64,000 bases of DNA from Nocardioides sp. (GTDB lineage Bacteria > Actinomycetota > Actinomycetes > Propionibacteriales > Nocardioidaceae): NCBI RefSeq assembly GCF_025965415.1, contig NZ_JAOPWY010000142.1, forward strand, positions 22,007 to 86,006. The letters are read 5' to 3'. The position numbers and the translations under genes are program-made. Positions 50,812 to 61,215 of the stretch are shown in pieces. Within the stretch, counting starts at the first letter, position 1. Every line of letters starts with the position of its first letter. The notes under the pieces are model-generated. The model saw nothing but the letters and a program-made list of their open reading frames with translations, searched no databases and had not been told where the DNA came from.

Positions 50812-51520
50812 TCCAGCCCCCGGCCTCGTCGCGACCTCCGTCGATGCGGACGGTCATCTCGGTGTGCCCGATCTTGATGGTGGACCCGTCGTGCAGCCGG
50901 GCGCGGGTGACCTTGGAGCCGTCGACCAGGATGCCGTTGGTCGAGCCGAGGTCGACCGCGTCGACGCCGTCGATGCTGACCTCGAGCTCGAGGTGGCGCC
51001 GGCTGACGCCGGGGTCGTTGATCCGCAGGTCGGCCTCGGTGCCTCGGCCGATCACAAGGCCCGGCGGGCGCAGCGGGTGGCGAGTGCCGTTGACCTCGAG
51101 GGTCGCGTGCGAGGACCGGGTGCGGGTGCGCTGGTCGTTGTCGGTGACGCTCGCCTGCGCCTTGCTGCGGATCCGGAACCGGCCCGTGGTCAGGTCGTCG
51201 GCGGACTCGAAGCCCACCGAGACGGGGCCGGTGAAGACGTAGCCCTGGGCGTCGGCGTGGTCCTGCAGCTGGTCGACGAGGTCCTGCTCGAGCGCGCGGC
51301 CCAGGCCGACGATGCGGTCGAGGTCGGTCACCGACAGCTCGACGTGGAAGTCGTTGGGCACCAGGCGCCGCTGGCGGCTCAGCACCTGGGCGTTGTTGTC
51401 GCACTCGCGCTGCAGCGCCGCCGCGATCTCGACGGGCTGGACGGCACTGCGGAAGGCCCGCGCGAAGACACCGGAGATGACCTGCTCGAGCCGCTGCTCG
51501 AACCGCTGGATGGCGTTCAC
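50804..51520 (-). CDS. fhaA: FHA-domain protein FhaA
   Basis: This 238-residue protein has the N-terminal FhaA domain (IQRFEQRLEQVISGVFARAFRS, PVEIAAALQREC) and a C-terminal FHA domain (LVIGRGTEADLRI, SRRHLEL, DLGSTNGILV). The second of two adjacent GTG codons is chosen because AAAGGAGG then has a 6-base gap. It is the first gene of the operon and binds phosphorylated kinases and MviN-type partners in mycobacteria. A long linker between the domains, present in mycobacterial FhaA, is almost absent here. Confidence 0.92.
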   Translation of the reverse strand: MNAIQRFEQRLEQVISGVFARAFRSAVQPVEIAAALQRECDNNAQVLSRQRRLVPNDFHVELSVTDLDRIVGLGRALEQDLVDQLQDHADAQGYVFTGPVSVGFESADDLTTGRFRIRSKAQASVTDNDQRTRTRSSHATLEVNGTRHPLRPPGLVIGRGTEADLRINDPGVSRRHLELEVSIDGVDAVDLGSTNGILVDGSKVTRARLHDGSTIKIGHTEMTVRIDGGRDEAGGWNV

Positions 51521-51697
51521 CACGGGCCTCCTTTCCGCACGCTCACGTCGCATCGTCGTAGTGGGCAGGCTTCACACACCGCCCGGCCGGTGCCGCCGAG
51601 CGTACCGGCCGGTTGCGACCACGCAGGGGTGCCGCCCCGCCGAAGGGTGCGATTGGGAACGTGCCGCGAGCGTGGGGTATCTTTGCCGCTGCTTCTG

Positions 51698-51781
51698 GCG
51701 CGAGTGGCGGAATAGGCAGACGCGCACGGTTCAGGTCCGTGTGTCCGAAAGGACGTGGGGGTTCAACTCCCCCCTCGCGCA
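51698..51781 (+). tRNA. tRNA-Leu (anticodon CAG)
   Basis: Cloverleaf elements are visible: acceptor GCGCGAG (51698-51704) pairs with CTCGCGC (51774-51780); the anticodon stem CACGG/CCGTG encloses TTCAGGT with anticodon CAG; a long variable arm (GTCC-GAAA-GGAC) shows a class II tRNA; and the T arm is GGGGG-TTCAACT-CCCCC. The 3' CCA is not encoded. Confidence 0.95.
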
Positions 51782-51788
51782 CAGAACG

Positions 51789-51813
51789 AAGGCCCCGGGT
51801 TCCCCGGGGCCTT
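51789..51813. terminator. tRNA terminator hairpin
   Basis: AAGGCCCCGG (51789-51798) pairs with CCGGGGCCTT (51804-51813) around a 5-base loop, starting 8 bases after the tRNA. A T-containing stretch follows. Confidence 0.8.
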
Positions 51814-51857
51814 CGTCGTTCCCCGGGTCGCCCTGCCCACGGTGGCATGCTCGATCC

Positions 51858-52154
51858 ATGGCCGAGCCGACCGAGGACGAGAAGTGGCTCGTGGTCGACG
51901 GCCGGCGCTGGCGGCGTACGGACCCGCTCATCCCGGCCGACGAGCTCGCCCGGCTCACGCGCCACCTCGGGCGCGGGCGCTCCGGCGTGCGCACGGCCGG
52001 GAGCGACGCCGAGCTCGCCGCCACGCGCCACCGCACCCACCTCGCCAAGGTCGGCCTCGGGGAGCGGGGCGAGAAGTGGTGGGAGCAGTCCGACGACGAG
52101 CGGCGCGAGCGCTGGACCTCGGCGCTGGCCGAGCTCGACGCGTTGGACGCCTGA
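51858..52154 (+). CDS. Small conserved actinobacterial protein, unknown function
   Basis: This 98-residue, charged, soluble protein begins AEPTEDEKWLVVDGRRWRRTDP and contains GERGEKWWEQSDDERRERW. Similar proteins are common in actinobacteria and are often given the misleading name biopolymer transporter Tol; no Tol-type membrane helix is present. The function is unknown. Confidence 0.75.
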   Translation: MAEPTEDEKWLVVDGRRWRRTDPLIPADELARLTRHLGRGRSGVRTAGSDAELAATRHRTHLAKVGLGERGEKWWEQSDDERRERWTSALAELDALDA

Positions 52155-52262
52155 CCTCCGCAGGCGCGCGGACCTCGGTCGGTCCCGCTCTCCGGCACCA
52201 CGCTGCCGTCGGGCGTCCGGGGTGACCCGTGCCCGCGTGTCCACGGCGGCCATACTCGCGGC

Positions 52263-52910
52263 GTGACCGACCCCGCGCCTGCCCAGGCACCCCAGCCCAC
52301 CGCCGCAGCCCTGGCCGAGCCGATGCGGTCGCGCTGGAGCGCGAGCGTGTACGACGACCGGCACCGGCTGGCACCGGCGGAGATCGAGACCCTGCTGCGC
52401 GCCGCCCAGTGGGCTCCGAGCGCCGGCAACAGCCAGCCGTGGGTGTTCTTCGTCTGCGTGCCGGGCACGCCCAACCACGACCGGCTCCTCGCCCACCTCA
52501 GCCGCGGCAACTCGAGCTGGGTCCCGCGGGCCTCGGTCGTGTTCCTCACCGCCGCCCACGTGCGCACCGGCGACGAGCCCGACGCGCCGGTGTACAGCGA
52601 CTATGCCCTCCACGACGTCGGGCAGGCCGCGGCGCACCTCACGCTCCAGGCACGGGCCATGGGCCTGGACGCCCACCAGTTCGCCGGCTTCGACCACGAC
52701 GCCCTCGCGGCGGAACTCGCCGTGCCGGCGACCCACCAGCTGCTGACCGGCATCGCGGTCGGGCGCCCGGGCGACCCGGCCGACGTCGACGAGCGGACCG
52801 CGGCCCGCGACCACCGCGACCGGGTCCGCAAGCCGCTGGCGGAGTGGGCGTTCGTGGGGCGGTTCGACGAGGACCCCGTTGGCGACGGGCTGGCAGACTC
52901 GGGGTCATGA
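52263..52910 (+). CDS. Nitroreductase-family FMN oxidoreductase
   Basis: This 215-residue protein has RSRWSASVYDDRHRLAPAEIETLLRAAQWAPSAGNSQPW-type nitroreductase motifs: the N-terminal Arg-Ser-x-Arg FMN site and APSAGNSQPW. GTG is used as start. Its stop overlaps the glutathione peroxidase start by 4 bases. Such flavoproteins reduce nitro groups, quinones or flavins; the natural substrate is unknown. Confidence 0.85.
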   Translation: MTDPAPAQAPQPTAAALAEPMRSRWSASVYDDRHRLAPAEIETLLRAAQWAPSAGNSQPWVFFVCVPGTPNHDRLLAHLSRGNSSWVPRASVVFLTAAHVRTGDEPDAPVYSDYALHDVGQAAAHLTLQARAMGLDAHQFAGFDHDALAAELAVPATHQLLTGIAVGRPGDPADVDERTAARDHRDRVRKPLAEWAFVGRFDEDPVGDGLADSGS

Positions 52911-53383
52911 CCTCTCTCTCCGACTTCTCGGCGCCGGCCATCGACGGCACGGACACGGATCTCTCGCAGTACGACGGCAAGGTCGTGCTCGTCGTCAACA
53001 CCGCCTCCCAGTGCGGGTTCACCGGCCAGTACAAGGGCCTCCAGCACCTCCACGACACCTACGCCGACCAGGGCCTGGTCGTGCTGGGCTTCCCGTGCGA
53101 CCAGTTCGGCAACCAGGAGCCCGGCAGCGAGGCGGAGATCTCGGACTTCTGCGAGAAGAACTTCGGCGTGACGTTCCCGCTGTTCTCCAAGGTCGACGTC
53201 AACGGCGACGACGCCCACCCGCTCTTCGAGTGGCTGAAGGACTCCAAGGGTGGGGTGCTCGGCTCGAAGATCAAGTGGAACTTCACCAAGTTCCTCGTCG
53301 GGCGCGACGGGCAGGTCATCGAGCGCTTCGCGCCGACGACCGAGCCGGAGAAGATCAGCAAGGACATCGAGAAGGCGCTGTGA
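52907..53383 (+). CDS. Glutathione peroxidase-family thiol peroxidase
   Basis: This 158-residue protein has the family motifs NTASQCGFTGQYKGLQ (peroxidatic Cys), GFPCDQFGNQEPG and WNFTKFLVGRDG. Bacterial members with Cys instead of selenocysteine usually use thioredoxin. The ATG at 52907 overlaps the nitroreductase stop (ATGA), so both probably respond to oxidative stress together. Confidence 0.92.
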   Translation: MTSLSDFSAPAIDGTDTDLSQYDGKVVLVVNTASQCGFTGQYKGLQHLHDTYADQGLVVLGFPCDQFGNQEPGSEAEISDFCEKNFGVTFPLFSKVDVNGDDAHPLFEWLKDSKGGVLGSKIKWNFTKFLVGRDGQVIERFAPTTEPEKISKDIEKAL

Positions 53384-54411
53384 TGCGGGCCGGCGTCCTC
53401 GTCGCGGCGGTCGTCGCTGCGGTGGTGGCGCCGGCTGCTCCGGTCCCGGCCTCGGGCCTCGACACGGTCGCTGCGCGACCTGCTCCACCAGCGAGCACGA
53501 AGGCGGCGTCGAGGGCGGCCGACACGGTGATCGGCAACGGCACCCCCGCCTCCTGCACCTCGCGAGCGGTGGTCCGCGCGGTCGCCGCGGGTGGTCGGAT
53601 CGGCTTCGACTGCGGGCCGCACCCGGTCACCATCGCGATGAAGAAGACCGCCAAGGTGGTCAACACCTCCACGAAGGTCGTGCTCGACGGCGCTCACATG
53701 GTGACGCTCAGCGGGCTCGGCGAGCGTCGGATCCTCTACATGAACACCTGCGACCGCGCGCAGGTCTGGACGACCTCGCACTGCAACGACCAGGCCCGGC
53801 CGAAGCTGGTCGTGAGGCGGATGGGCTTCGAGGACGGCAACGCGACCGGGGAGACCACCGACGGCGGTGGTGGCGGCGCGATCTTCGTGCGCGGCGGTCG
53901 CCTCACGATCCTCGACTCGATGTTCGTCGGCAGCCGCTGCGACAAGACCGGGTCCGACCTCGGCGGCGGTGCCGTACGCGTGCTCGACCAGCACCGCGAC
54001 CGCCCGGTCCTCGTGCGAGGGACCGGATTCGTCGGCGGCCGGTGCAGTAACGGCGCCGCGCTGAGCAGCATCGGGGTCTCGTGGCGGGTCGTCGGCTCGA
54101 CGTTCGTCGACAACCGGGCCATCGGCCGCGGCGCCAACCCGTCACGGCCCGGCACGCCCGGCGGCGGCTCGGGTGGTGCCATCTACATGGACGGCAACGC
54201 CATCCACCTCACTGTCGAGGACTCCAGCATGAGCGGCAACCTCGCACGCGAGGGCGGCGGCGCGATCTTCTTCGTCTCCAACGACCGCACCGGCACGCTC
54301 ACCATCGACGGCTCGCGGCTCACCGACAACCCGAGCGACGGCTTCGAGACGCTGCCGGGGATCTTCTTCCTGGGCGCGACCCGGACGATCACCGACTCGG
54401 TCGTGCGCTAG
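53383..54411 (+). CDS. Secreted right-handed beta-helix protein
   Basis: This 342-residue protein has a signal peptide (LVAAVVAAVVAPAAPVPASG). Repeating segments such as GGGGAIFVRGGRLTILDSMF, GGAVRVL, GGAIYMDGNAIHLTVEDS and GGGAIFFVS are typical of polymorphic-outer-membrane/pectate-lyase-like beta-helices. Cysteine pairs (about residues 65-85, 125-140 and 185-225) may form disulfides. No catalytic residues can be assigned. Its ATG overlaps the peroxidase stop by one base. Confidence 0.75.
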   Translation: MRAGVLVAAVVAAVVAPAAPVPASGLDTVAARPAPPASTKAASRAADTVIGNGTPASCTSRAVVRAVAAGGRIGFDCGPHPVTIAMKKTAKVVNTSTKVVLDGAHMVTLSGLGERRILYMNTCDRAQVWTTSHCNDQARPKLVVRRMGFEDGNATGETTDGGGGGAIFVRGGRLTILDSMFVGSRCDKTGSDLGGGAVRVLDQHRDRPVLVRGTGFVGGRCSNGAALSSIGVSWRVVGSTFVDNRAIGRGANPSRPGTPGGGSGGAIYMDGNAIHLTVEDSSMSGNLAREGGGAIFFVSNDRTGTLTIDGSRLTDNPSDGFETLPGIFFLGATRTITDSVVR

Positions 54412-55670
54412 AGGCTGGGGGCGTCCGGCCCGACCCGCTCCGCCAGCCACTCGGCGACCTGTGCCTCGGTCGGCGCGAGCCCGTCGGAGATGACGTGGGG
54501 TGCCACGCGGGAGAAGTAGTCGGTGACCATGCTGTCCGACTCGCGCACGAGCATCCCGGCGGCCTCGCCGTCGACGATCCACGAGCCGAGGACGACACGG
54601 TTGCCCTCGAAGCTCGGCAGGTCGGTGTAGGCCTGGTAGACCCAGCCCTCGTCGCCGTAGCCGCCCGGCATCACGACGTCCTCGATCATGTCGTCGAGGT
54701 GGATGCGGATGTTGTCGCCCTCGCGGCCGTGCAGGGGCTTGGCGACCCAGCGCTCCATGCCGTGCGGGTCGTCGAAGTACGCCGGCAGCAGCAGGCGGTG
54801 GCGCGGGAAGAGCTCCCACAGCACCGGGAGCAGCGCCTTGGTGCTGAGCAGCACCTTCCAGGCCGGCTCGATCCAGCGGGTCGGCCGGGCCTCGGTCCGG
54901 TCGACGACGAAGCGACCGAAGGGCTCGGCGAGCATCTCCTCCCAGGCATAGAGCTTGAAGGCGTTGCGGATCGGCTCGTCGTGGACGTCGCGGTACTCCT
55001 TGGCGTCGGGGTTCCAGCCCACCTCGGCCATCGGGTGCGCGAGGGCCAACCAGCCGCCCTGGATCGCGGTGTCCATGAGGTAGTGGACGGTCATCTCCAT
55101 CTCGCCGCCGTCGTAGGAGTCCTCCTCGCCCAGGTCGTAGAGGAAGTGCATCCGGTCGCCGTCGAAGTGCCCGGAGCGGCGGAGCGTGCGCCAGCCGGCG
55201 ACGAGCCGGTCGTGGACGGAGTTCCACTGGTCCATCTCCGGCATCACGTCCTCCATCCAGTTCCACTGGATGATCCCGGTCTCCACGAGGCCGGTCGGGG
55301 TGTCGCCGTTGATCTCGAGCATCTTGACCTGGCCGTCGGCGCCGTAGGCGAGGTCGAAACGCGCGTAGAGCGCCGGGTCGCCGGCCTCGACCGAGCGGCG
55401 TACGACGGCGAGCGAGCCGGGCGGCAGGCCGAGTCGCTCGTCGGTCATCGTCGTGGCCATGTGGGAGACGGCCTGCAGGCACATCGCCCACAGCTCCTCG
55501 GTGGCGGCCTCGAGGGTCTCCACCTCCTCCATGGTCACCTCGTACCAGGCGTCCTCGTTCCAGTAGGGGAGCTCGGAGCCGTCGGGCATCTTCGTGACGG
55601 GGAAGACGAGCCCCTGCTCCACGACGGTGTCGCGCCAGCCCTCACGGGCCCGCGACCGGTGCCGCCACAT
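54408..55670 (-). CDS. Glutathionylspermidine synthase-like ATP-grasp protein (YgiC/YjfC family)
   Basis: This 420-residue protein has the C-terminal synthetase fold of glutathionylspermidine synthase. Visible motifs are ARFDLAYGADGQVKMLEINGDTPT, WNPDAKEYRD, VAKPLHGREGDNI (ATP-binding lysine and Gly-rich loop) and GSWIVDGEAAGMLVRES. Actinobacteria do not make glutathione, so the peptide and amine partners must differ. The ATG at 55670 is chosen; a GTG at 55727 would overlap the DUF350 gene by 29 bases. It is the last gene of an operon with DUF350, a YgiB-like lipoprotein and an ion channel. Confidence 0.87.
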   Translation of the reverse strand: MWRHRSRAREGWRDTVVEQGLVFPVTKMPDGSELPYWNEDAWYEVTMEEVETLEAATEELWAMCLQAVSHMATTMTDERLGLPPGSLAVVRRSVEAGDPALYARFDLAYGADGQVKMLEINGDTPTGLVETGIIQWNWMEDVMPEMDQWNSVHDRLVAGWRTLRRSGHFDGDRMHFLYDLGEEDSYDGGEMEMTVHYLMDTAIQGGWLALAHPMAEVGWNPDAKEYRDVHDEPIRNAFKLYAWEEMLAEPFGRFVVDRTEARPTRWIEPAWKVLLSTKALLPVLWELFPRHRLLLPAYFDDPHGMERWVAKPLHGREGDNIRIHLDDMIEDVVMPGGYGDEGWVYQAYTDLPSFEGNRVVLGSWIVDGEAAGMLVRESDSMVTDYFSRVAPHVISDGLAPTEAQVAEWLAERVGPDAPSL

Positions 55671-55698
55671 CAGCCGACGCCCCTCGCTCGACGGGTCG

Positions 55699-56157
55699 TC
55701 ATGCGATCGAGGCGCAGACGATGGCACCCACGGACAGCGCGACCGACGCGGCGACGTACGCCAGCGGGCGCACCGGGCCGGGCTCGGTGACGATCGTGCG
55801 CAGGCTGCCGGGGGTGATCGCCTCGACCGCGAAGAACATCAGCGTGTTGAGGGCGATGCCGACGGCGCCGAACGACACCGTCCAGCCGAGCGCCCAGCCG
55901 AGCGAGGTCTCGCCGTTGGTCCAGATCGCGGTGAAGAGCACGGCCGCGTTGGAGACCAACCACGCCGAGGTGACGACGCCGGCCGAGCGCGAGTGCGCGT
56001 GCACCGACTCCATGCCGTTCTCGTCGACCCCGCGCAGGTGGGTGCCGAGGTGGCCGGGCGTGGCCAGGTCGAGGACGTAGTAGGCCGCCACCAGCATGGC
56101 GCCGCCGACGAGGGCGTAGGCGACGGCGTGGAGGAGGGCGTCGAGCAGGTCGGTCAC
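55699..56157 (-). CDS. DUF350 membrane protein (YjfL-like)
   Basis: This 152-residue protein has four membrane helices and DUF350 character (HAVAYALVGGAMLVAAYYVLDL; ITPGSLRTIV). The GTG at 56157 follows AGGAGAACCC. In E. coli the DUF350 protein YjfL is encoded beside YjfM (DUF1190) and the ATP-grasp protein YjfC, the same set as here. The function is not known. Confidence 0.85.
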   Translation of the reverse strand: MTDLLDALLHAVAYALVGGAMLVAAYYVLDLATPGHLGTHLRGVDENGMESVHAHSRSAGVVTSAWLVSNAAVLFTAIWTNGETSLGWALGWTVSFGAVGIALNTLMFFAVEAITPGSLRTIVTEPGPVRPLAYVAASVALSVGAIVCASIA

Positions 56158-56239
56158 GGGTTCTCCTGGAGGGGGGAGGAAGGCTGCGGACGGGACGGCG
56201 TCGTACGACGGGCGGGCGGGGCGGTCGGGCCGGTCGGGG

Positions 56240-56629
56240 TCACCCGAAGCCGCGCGAGCTGCCGCCGAACCCGCCCTTGGTGGTGCTGGACCTGACGGTG
56301 GAGCCGCCCGTCGTCGGCAGGCCGCCGCGCTGGACGGAGCCGTTGAGGGTGCTGCCGCGGAAGGTGCCTCCGGAGGTCGTCTGCCCGATGGCGGGGACCC
56401 GCGAGCTGGCACCGAGGTAGTACCAGAAGAAGCCGGAGCCGGCCCCGTCGTAGTCGGAGCCGTCGTCACACTGGTCGTCGTCGACGCGCTCCTGGGTGTC
56501 GGGGTTGACGCAGACCGCGGCGTAGTCGGCGCTGGACGCGCAGCCCGTGAGGCTGGAGGCCATGACCGCGGTGATCCCGAGCGAGATGCTCGCGGACCGC
56601 ATGCGGCGGCGGGTGGGCGAGGTGGTCAT
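56240..56629 (-). CDS. YgiB/YjfM (DUF1190)-like lipoprotein
   Basis: This 129-residue protein has a basic start, a hydrophobic stretch and a lipobox L-T-G-C30, then a Cys-containing acidic segment (CVNPDTQERVDDDQCDD), an aromatic GFFWYYLGASSRVP and a Gly/Ser/Thr-rich tail. The short acidic-aromatic-Ser/Gly layout recalls YgiB/YjfM. Its ATG overlaps the ion-channel stop by 4 bases. The family call rests on layout and neighbours more than on long identity. Confidence 0.7.
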   Translation of the reverse strand: MTTSPTRRRMRSASISLGITAVMASSLTGCASSADYAAVCVNPDTQERVDDDQCDDGSDYDGAGSGFFWYYLGASSRVPAIGQTTSGGTFRGSTLNGSVQRGGLPTTGGSTVRSSTTKGGFGGSSRGFG

Positions 56630-57192
56630 CGGGTGCCTCCGGGAGGGTCCGTGGGGTCGAGCGACGGTGTGAACAGGGCGAGCATCTGCTCGGCGACGTC
56701 GGTGCGGGCCGCGTCGGTTGCGTCGTACTCCGCGAGCCGCTGGTCGAGCCACTCGCGACCGTGCTGCGCCTCGAGCGAGGCGAGGGTGAGGTGCTCCATC
56801 CGGTCGATGCGCTCGTGGACGTCCTCGAGCACCGTCGCGACGGCGAGCGACTCCTTGTCGAAGACCAGGTTGGCGATCACGTGCCCGATGGCGATCGGGA
56901 CGAGCACCAGCATCGACACGATCAGCACCGCGCCGACGGCGCGTCCGGTCGTGGAGGAGGGGTAGAAGTCGCCGTAGCCGACCGTCGAGCCGGTGACGAT
57001 GCCCCACCAGAGGCTCTCGATCGGGCCCTTGCCCTCGAGCACGGCGTAGGTGAGCGAGCAGCCGACCCAGATCGCCAGGATGAGCAGGACGAGGAGGTGT
57101 GGCGCGTTGACCAGCGCGCGCAGGGGTCGGGTGAGGAATCCCAGTCGTCGTGCGACGACGGCATCCGCCCCGTCGACGTCCGTCTCAGCCAT
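56626..57192 (-). CDS. Two-helix potassium channel-like protein
   Basis: This 188-residue protein has two membrane helices around a pore loop with the selectivity filter T-V-G-Y-G-D, then a cytoplasmic helical tail (about residues 115-180). The filter predicts K+ selectivity. There is no RCK domain. It is the first gene of the channel-lipoprotein-DUF350-ATP-grasp operon, so channel activity and the putative amine conjugation may be linked. Confidence 0.88.
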   Translation of the reverse strand: MAETDVDGADAVVARRLGFLTRPLRALVNAPHLLVLLILAIWVGCSLTYAVLEGKGPIESLWWGIVTGSTVGYGDFYPSSTTGRAVGAVLIVSMLVLVPIAIGHVIANLVFDKESLAVATVLEDVHERIDRMEHLTLASLEAQHGREWLDQRLAEYDATDAARTDVAEQMLALFTPSLDPTDPPGGTR

Positions 57193-57265
57193 GTGACCCT
57201 CGATCTCCTGCTGCCGCCGGACTATAGGGCTTCCCCGCCGGGCGCGGCCGAAACGTGGCCCGGTG

Positions 57266-57556
57266 TCATCGGTCGGCCGGCGCGACCAGGTCGGCGTACT
57301 CCGGGTGCTTGCCGATGTACGACGCGACGTAGGGGCACGACGGCACGACTGACAGCCCGCGCGACCGGGCGTCGTCGAGCGCGCCGCGGGCCAGCCTCGC
57401 GGCGAGGCCCTGGCCGCTGTGGGCGGGGTCGACCTCGGTGTGGACGAGGGTGATCACGCCGTCGCGGAGGCGGTAGTCGATGAAGCCGAGCACCTCGTCG
57501 CCGTCGCGCAGCTCGAACCTGTGGGCGTCGGCGTGGTCGGCGAACTCAATGGTCAC
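57266..57556 (-). CDS. Small GNAT acetyltransferase (YidJ/GCN5-like)
   Basis: This 96-residue single-domain protein has HTEVDPAHSGQGLAARLARGAL (acetyl-CoA loop) and a C-terminal CPYVASYIGKHPEY, typical of the short GCN5-related YidJ/GTLF3B-type proteins. The acceptor substrate is unknown. Confidence 0.87.
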   Translation of the reverse strand: MTIEFADHADAHRFELRDGDEVLGFIDYRLRDGVITLVHTEVDPAHSGQGLAARLARGALDDARSRGLSVVPSCPYVASYIGKHPEYADLVAPADR

Positions 57557-57617
57557 AACCCCAGCCTAGGCGCAGGTGACTTGCCCGTAACCCCGGCGCC
57601 GGGGGAGGGTCTGGGCC

Positions 57618-58997
<1,380 letters not shown>

Positions 58998-59015
58998 CGG
59001 GGATCCGGGCTCCCC

Positions 59016-61136
59016 TCAGGCCGACACCTTCCGCGGCCACCAGAACTTCTCGCCGAGGGTCAGCGCGAGCGCCGGCACCAGCACCGTGCGTACGACGAGC
59101 GTGTCCAGCAGCACGCCGACGAAGATGATCGCGCCGAGCTGGGCGAGCACCACCAGCGGCAGCACGCCCAGCACCGCGAAGACCGCGGCGAGCAGGATGC
59201 CCGCGCTGGTGATCACGCCACCCGTGGCGGTCAGCGCACGGAGCATCCCGGTGCGGGTGCCGTGCTCGCGCGCCTCCTCACGGGCCCGGGTGACGAGGAA
59301 GATGTTGTAGTCGACGCCGAGGGCGACCAGGAACAAGAACGCCAGCAGCGGCACGCCGGTGTCCATCGCCTCGAAGCCGAAGACGCCCTGGAAGATCCAC
59401 CACGAGGCGCCCATACTGGCGGCGTAGGTCGCGACCACGGTGGCCACCAGCAGCAGCGGTGCGACGACCGACCGGAGCAGCAGCAGGAGCGCGCCGAGCA
59501 CCAGCAGCAGGATCAGGGGCAGGATCAGCAGCCGGTCCTGGGCGGCGTGGTCGGCGGCATCGAGGGACTCGGCGTCGCCACCGCCGACGTGGGTGTCGGT
59601 GAACTCGGCGACGGCCGCCCGGACGTCGAGCACGATCGCCTGGGCCCGGTCGCTGCCGGGGTCGGCATCCGGTACGGCGTCGATGCGGGCGATGCCGTCG
59701 CCGGTGGTGGTCACGCGCGCCGAGCTGACGCCGTCGACCTCCTCCACCGCCGCGAGGACCTGCTCGGGCTCGTCGCGGGTGACGACCTGCACCGGGTCGC
59801 TGGTGCCGGCGGGGAACGACTCGCCGAGGCGCTCGGCGGCGGAGATCGCCTCGGGCTTCTCGAGGAACTGGTCGGCCGGGTCGAGACCGGTGGTGATGCC
59901 CAGCGTGCCGCTCGCGAGGGCGGCGAGCACGACGACCGTGGCGACGACGAAGGTGCGCGGGCGGCGCGCCACCGCGTCGCCGACCCGGTGCCAGAGCGAG
60001 GTGTCGGAGTCGACGAGGACGGTGTCGCCGACGTGGGGGACCTTGGGCCAGAACACCCAGCGGCCGAAGAGCACGAGCGCCGCCGGCAGCACCACGAGGG
60101 CGAAGGTCGCGGCGATGACGACGCCGACGGCGCACGCCAGTCCGAGACCTCGGGTGGTGGGGATCGCCGACAGCAGCAGGGTCAGCAGCCCGAGCACGAC
60201 CGTGACGGCGCTCGAGGCGACGGCCTCCGCCGTGCGCGAGACGGCGCGGGCCATGGCGAGGTGCCGCCTGTCCTCCTTCTTCAGCTCGTCGCGGTAGCGC
60301 GAGATGAGCAGCAGGGCGTAGTCGGTGCCGGCGCCGAAGACGAGCACGCTCAGAATCCCGACCGTGGACTCGTCCCAGGCCACCCCGGTCACCTGGAGCA
60401 GGTTGGTCGCGACGATCGCGGAGAGCCGGTCGGCGATGCCGACGACGATCAGCGGCACCAGCCAGAGGATGGGGCTGCGGTAGGTGATGATCAGCAGGAT
60501 CGCCACGACGCCCGCGGTCGACAGCAGGAGGCGCAGGTCGGCGCCGTCGAAGACCTTGCCGAGGTCGGCCTGGATGCCCGCGGGCCCGGTGACCTGGACC
60601 TCGAGCCCGTCGGGGGCGTCGTCGCGCAGCTGCTGGCGCAGCTCGTCGACCTGGTCGATGTTGTCGGTCGCCGACGTGGACGTCACGGGGATCGCGGCGA
60701 ACGCCGCCGACCCGTCCTCGGCCACGACGACCGGCCCGGCCTGCTCGCCGCCGGGCTGTCCGCCGCCGGGCTGCTCGCCGCCACCCTGTCCGCCACCCGA
60801 CTGGCCGCCCTCCTGCGAGATCAGCTCCACCGCCTGGCGGTTCAGGTCGGTCTGCGCGGCCTGGTCGATGCTGCCGGACCCCGCCGTCCAGAGCACGATC
60901 GCGACCTGCCCGTCGTCCTCGGGCAGGCGGTCGGCGAGTGCGACGGCGAGCGTGCTGTCGGCGCCCGCGGGGAGCGTGTCGACGGCACTGGCGTCGCGCT
61001 CGCCCTCGGGCACCAGCGCGATCACCGCGAGGGCGAGGAGAATGGGCACGAGGGCCACCAACCACGCCGTACGACGGCCTGCGACGAGGCGGGCAGGGGC
61101 GGGGGGCTGGTGACCGGGCACGTGAGTTCCTACCAT
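59016..61136 (-). CDS. MMPL-family RND transporter
   Basis: This 706-residue protein has about twelve membrane helices and two large extracytoplasmic loops, each after a first helix, as in MmpL proteins. Conserved segments include GAGTDYALLLISRYRDEL and LGVDYNIFLVTRAREEAREHG. The first loop contains a Gly/Gln-rich low-complexity run (about residues 113-137). It likely exports a lipid or drug and is divergent from a MarR regulator. Confidence 0.9.
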   Translation of the reverse strand: MVGTHVPGHQPPAPARLVAGRRTAWLVALVPILLALAVIALVPEGERDASAVDTLPAGADSTLAVALADRLPEDDGQVAIVLWTAGSGSIDQAAQTDLNRQAVELISQEGGQSGGGQGGGEQPGGGQPGGEQAGPVVVAEDGSAAFAAIPVTSTSATDNIDQVDELRQQLRDDAPDGLEVQVTGPAGIQADLGKVFDGADLRLLLSTAGVVAILLIITYRSPILWLVPLIVVGIADRLSAIVATNLLQVTGVAWDESTVGILSVLVFGAGTDYALLLISRYRDELKKEDRRHLAMARAVSRTAEAVASSAVTVVLGLLTLLLSAIPTTRGLGLACAVGVVIAATFALVVLPAALVLFGRWVFWPKVPHVGDTVLVDSDTSLWHRVGDAVARRPRTFVVATVVVLAALASGTLGITTGLDPADQFLEKPEAISAAERLGESFPAGTSDPVQVVTRDEPEQVLAAVEEVDGVSSARVTTTGDGIARIDAVPDADPGSDRAQAIVLDVRAAVAEFTDTHVGGGDAESLDAADHAAQDRLLILPLILLLVLGALLLLLRSVVAPLLLVATVVATYAASMGASWWIFQGVFGFEAMDTGVPLLAFLFLVALGVDYNIFLVTRAREEAREHGTRTGMLRALTATGGVITSAGILLAAVFAVLGVLPLVVLAQLGAIIFVGVLLDTLVVRTVLVPALALTLGEKFWWPRKVSA

Positions 61137-61155
61137 CGAGTGGCTAAGTGAGTAG

Positions 61156-61176
61156 ATTGCTAACTAAATTAGCGAT
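61156..61176. promoter_or_regulatory. MarR-type operator between mmpL and marR
   Basis: TTGCTAA (61157-61163) and TTAGCGA (61169-61175) form a 6-of-7 inverted repeat in an AT-rich stretch of the 79-bp divergent gap. Position and form suit binding by the adjacent MarR protein, controlling both genes. Confidence 0.65.
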
Positions 61177-61215
61177 TCCCGCGGCCGAACTCAACACCGA
61201 GACGAGAGGAAGACC

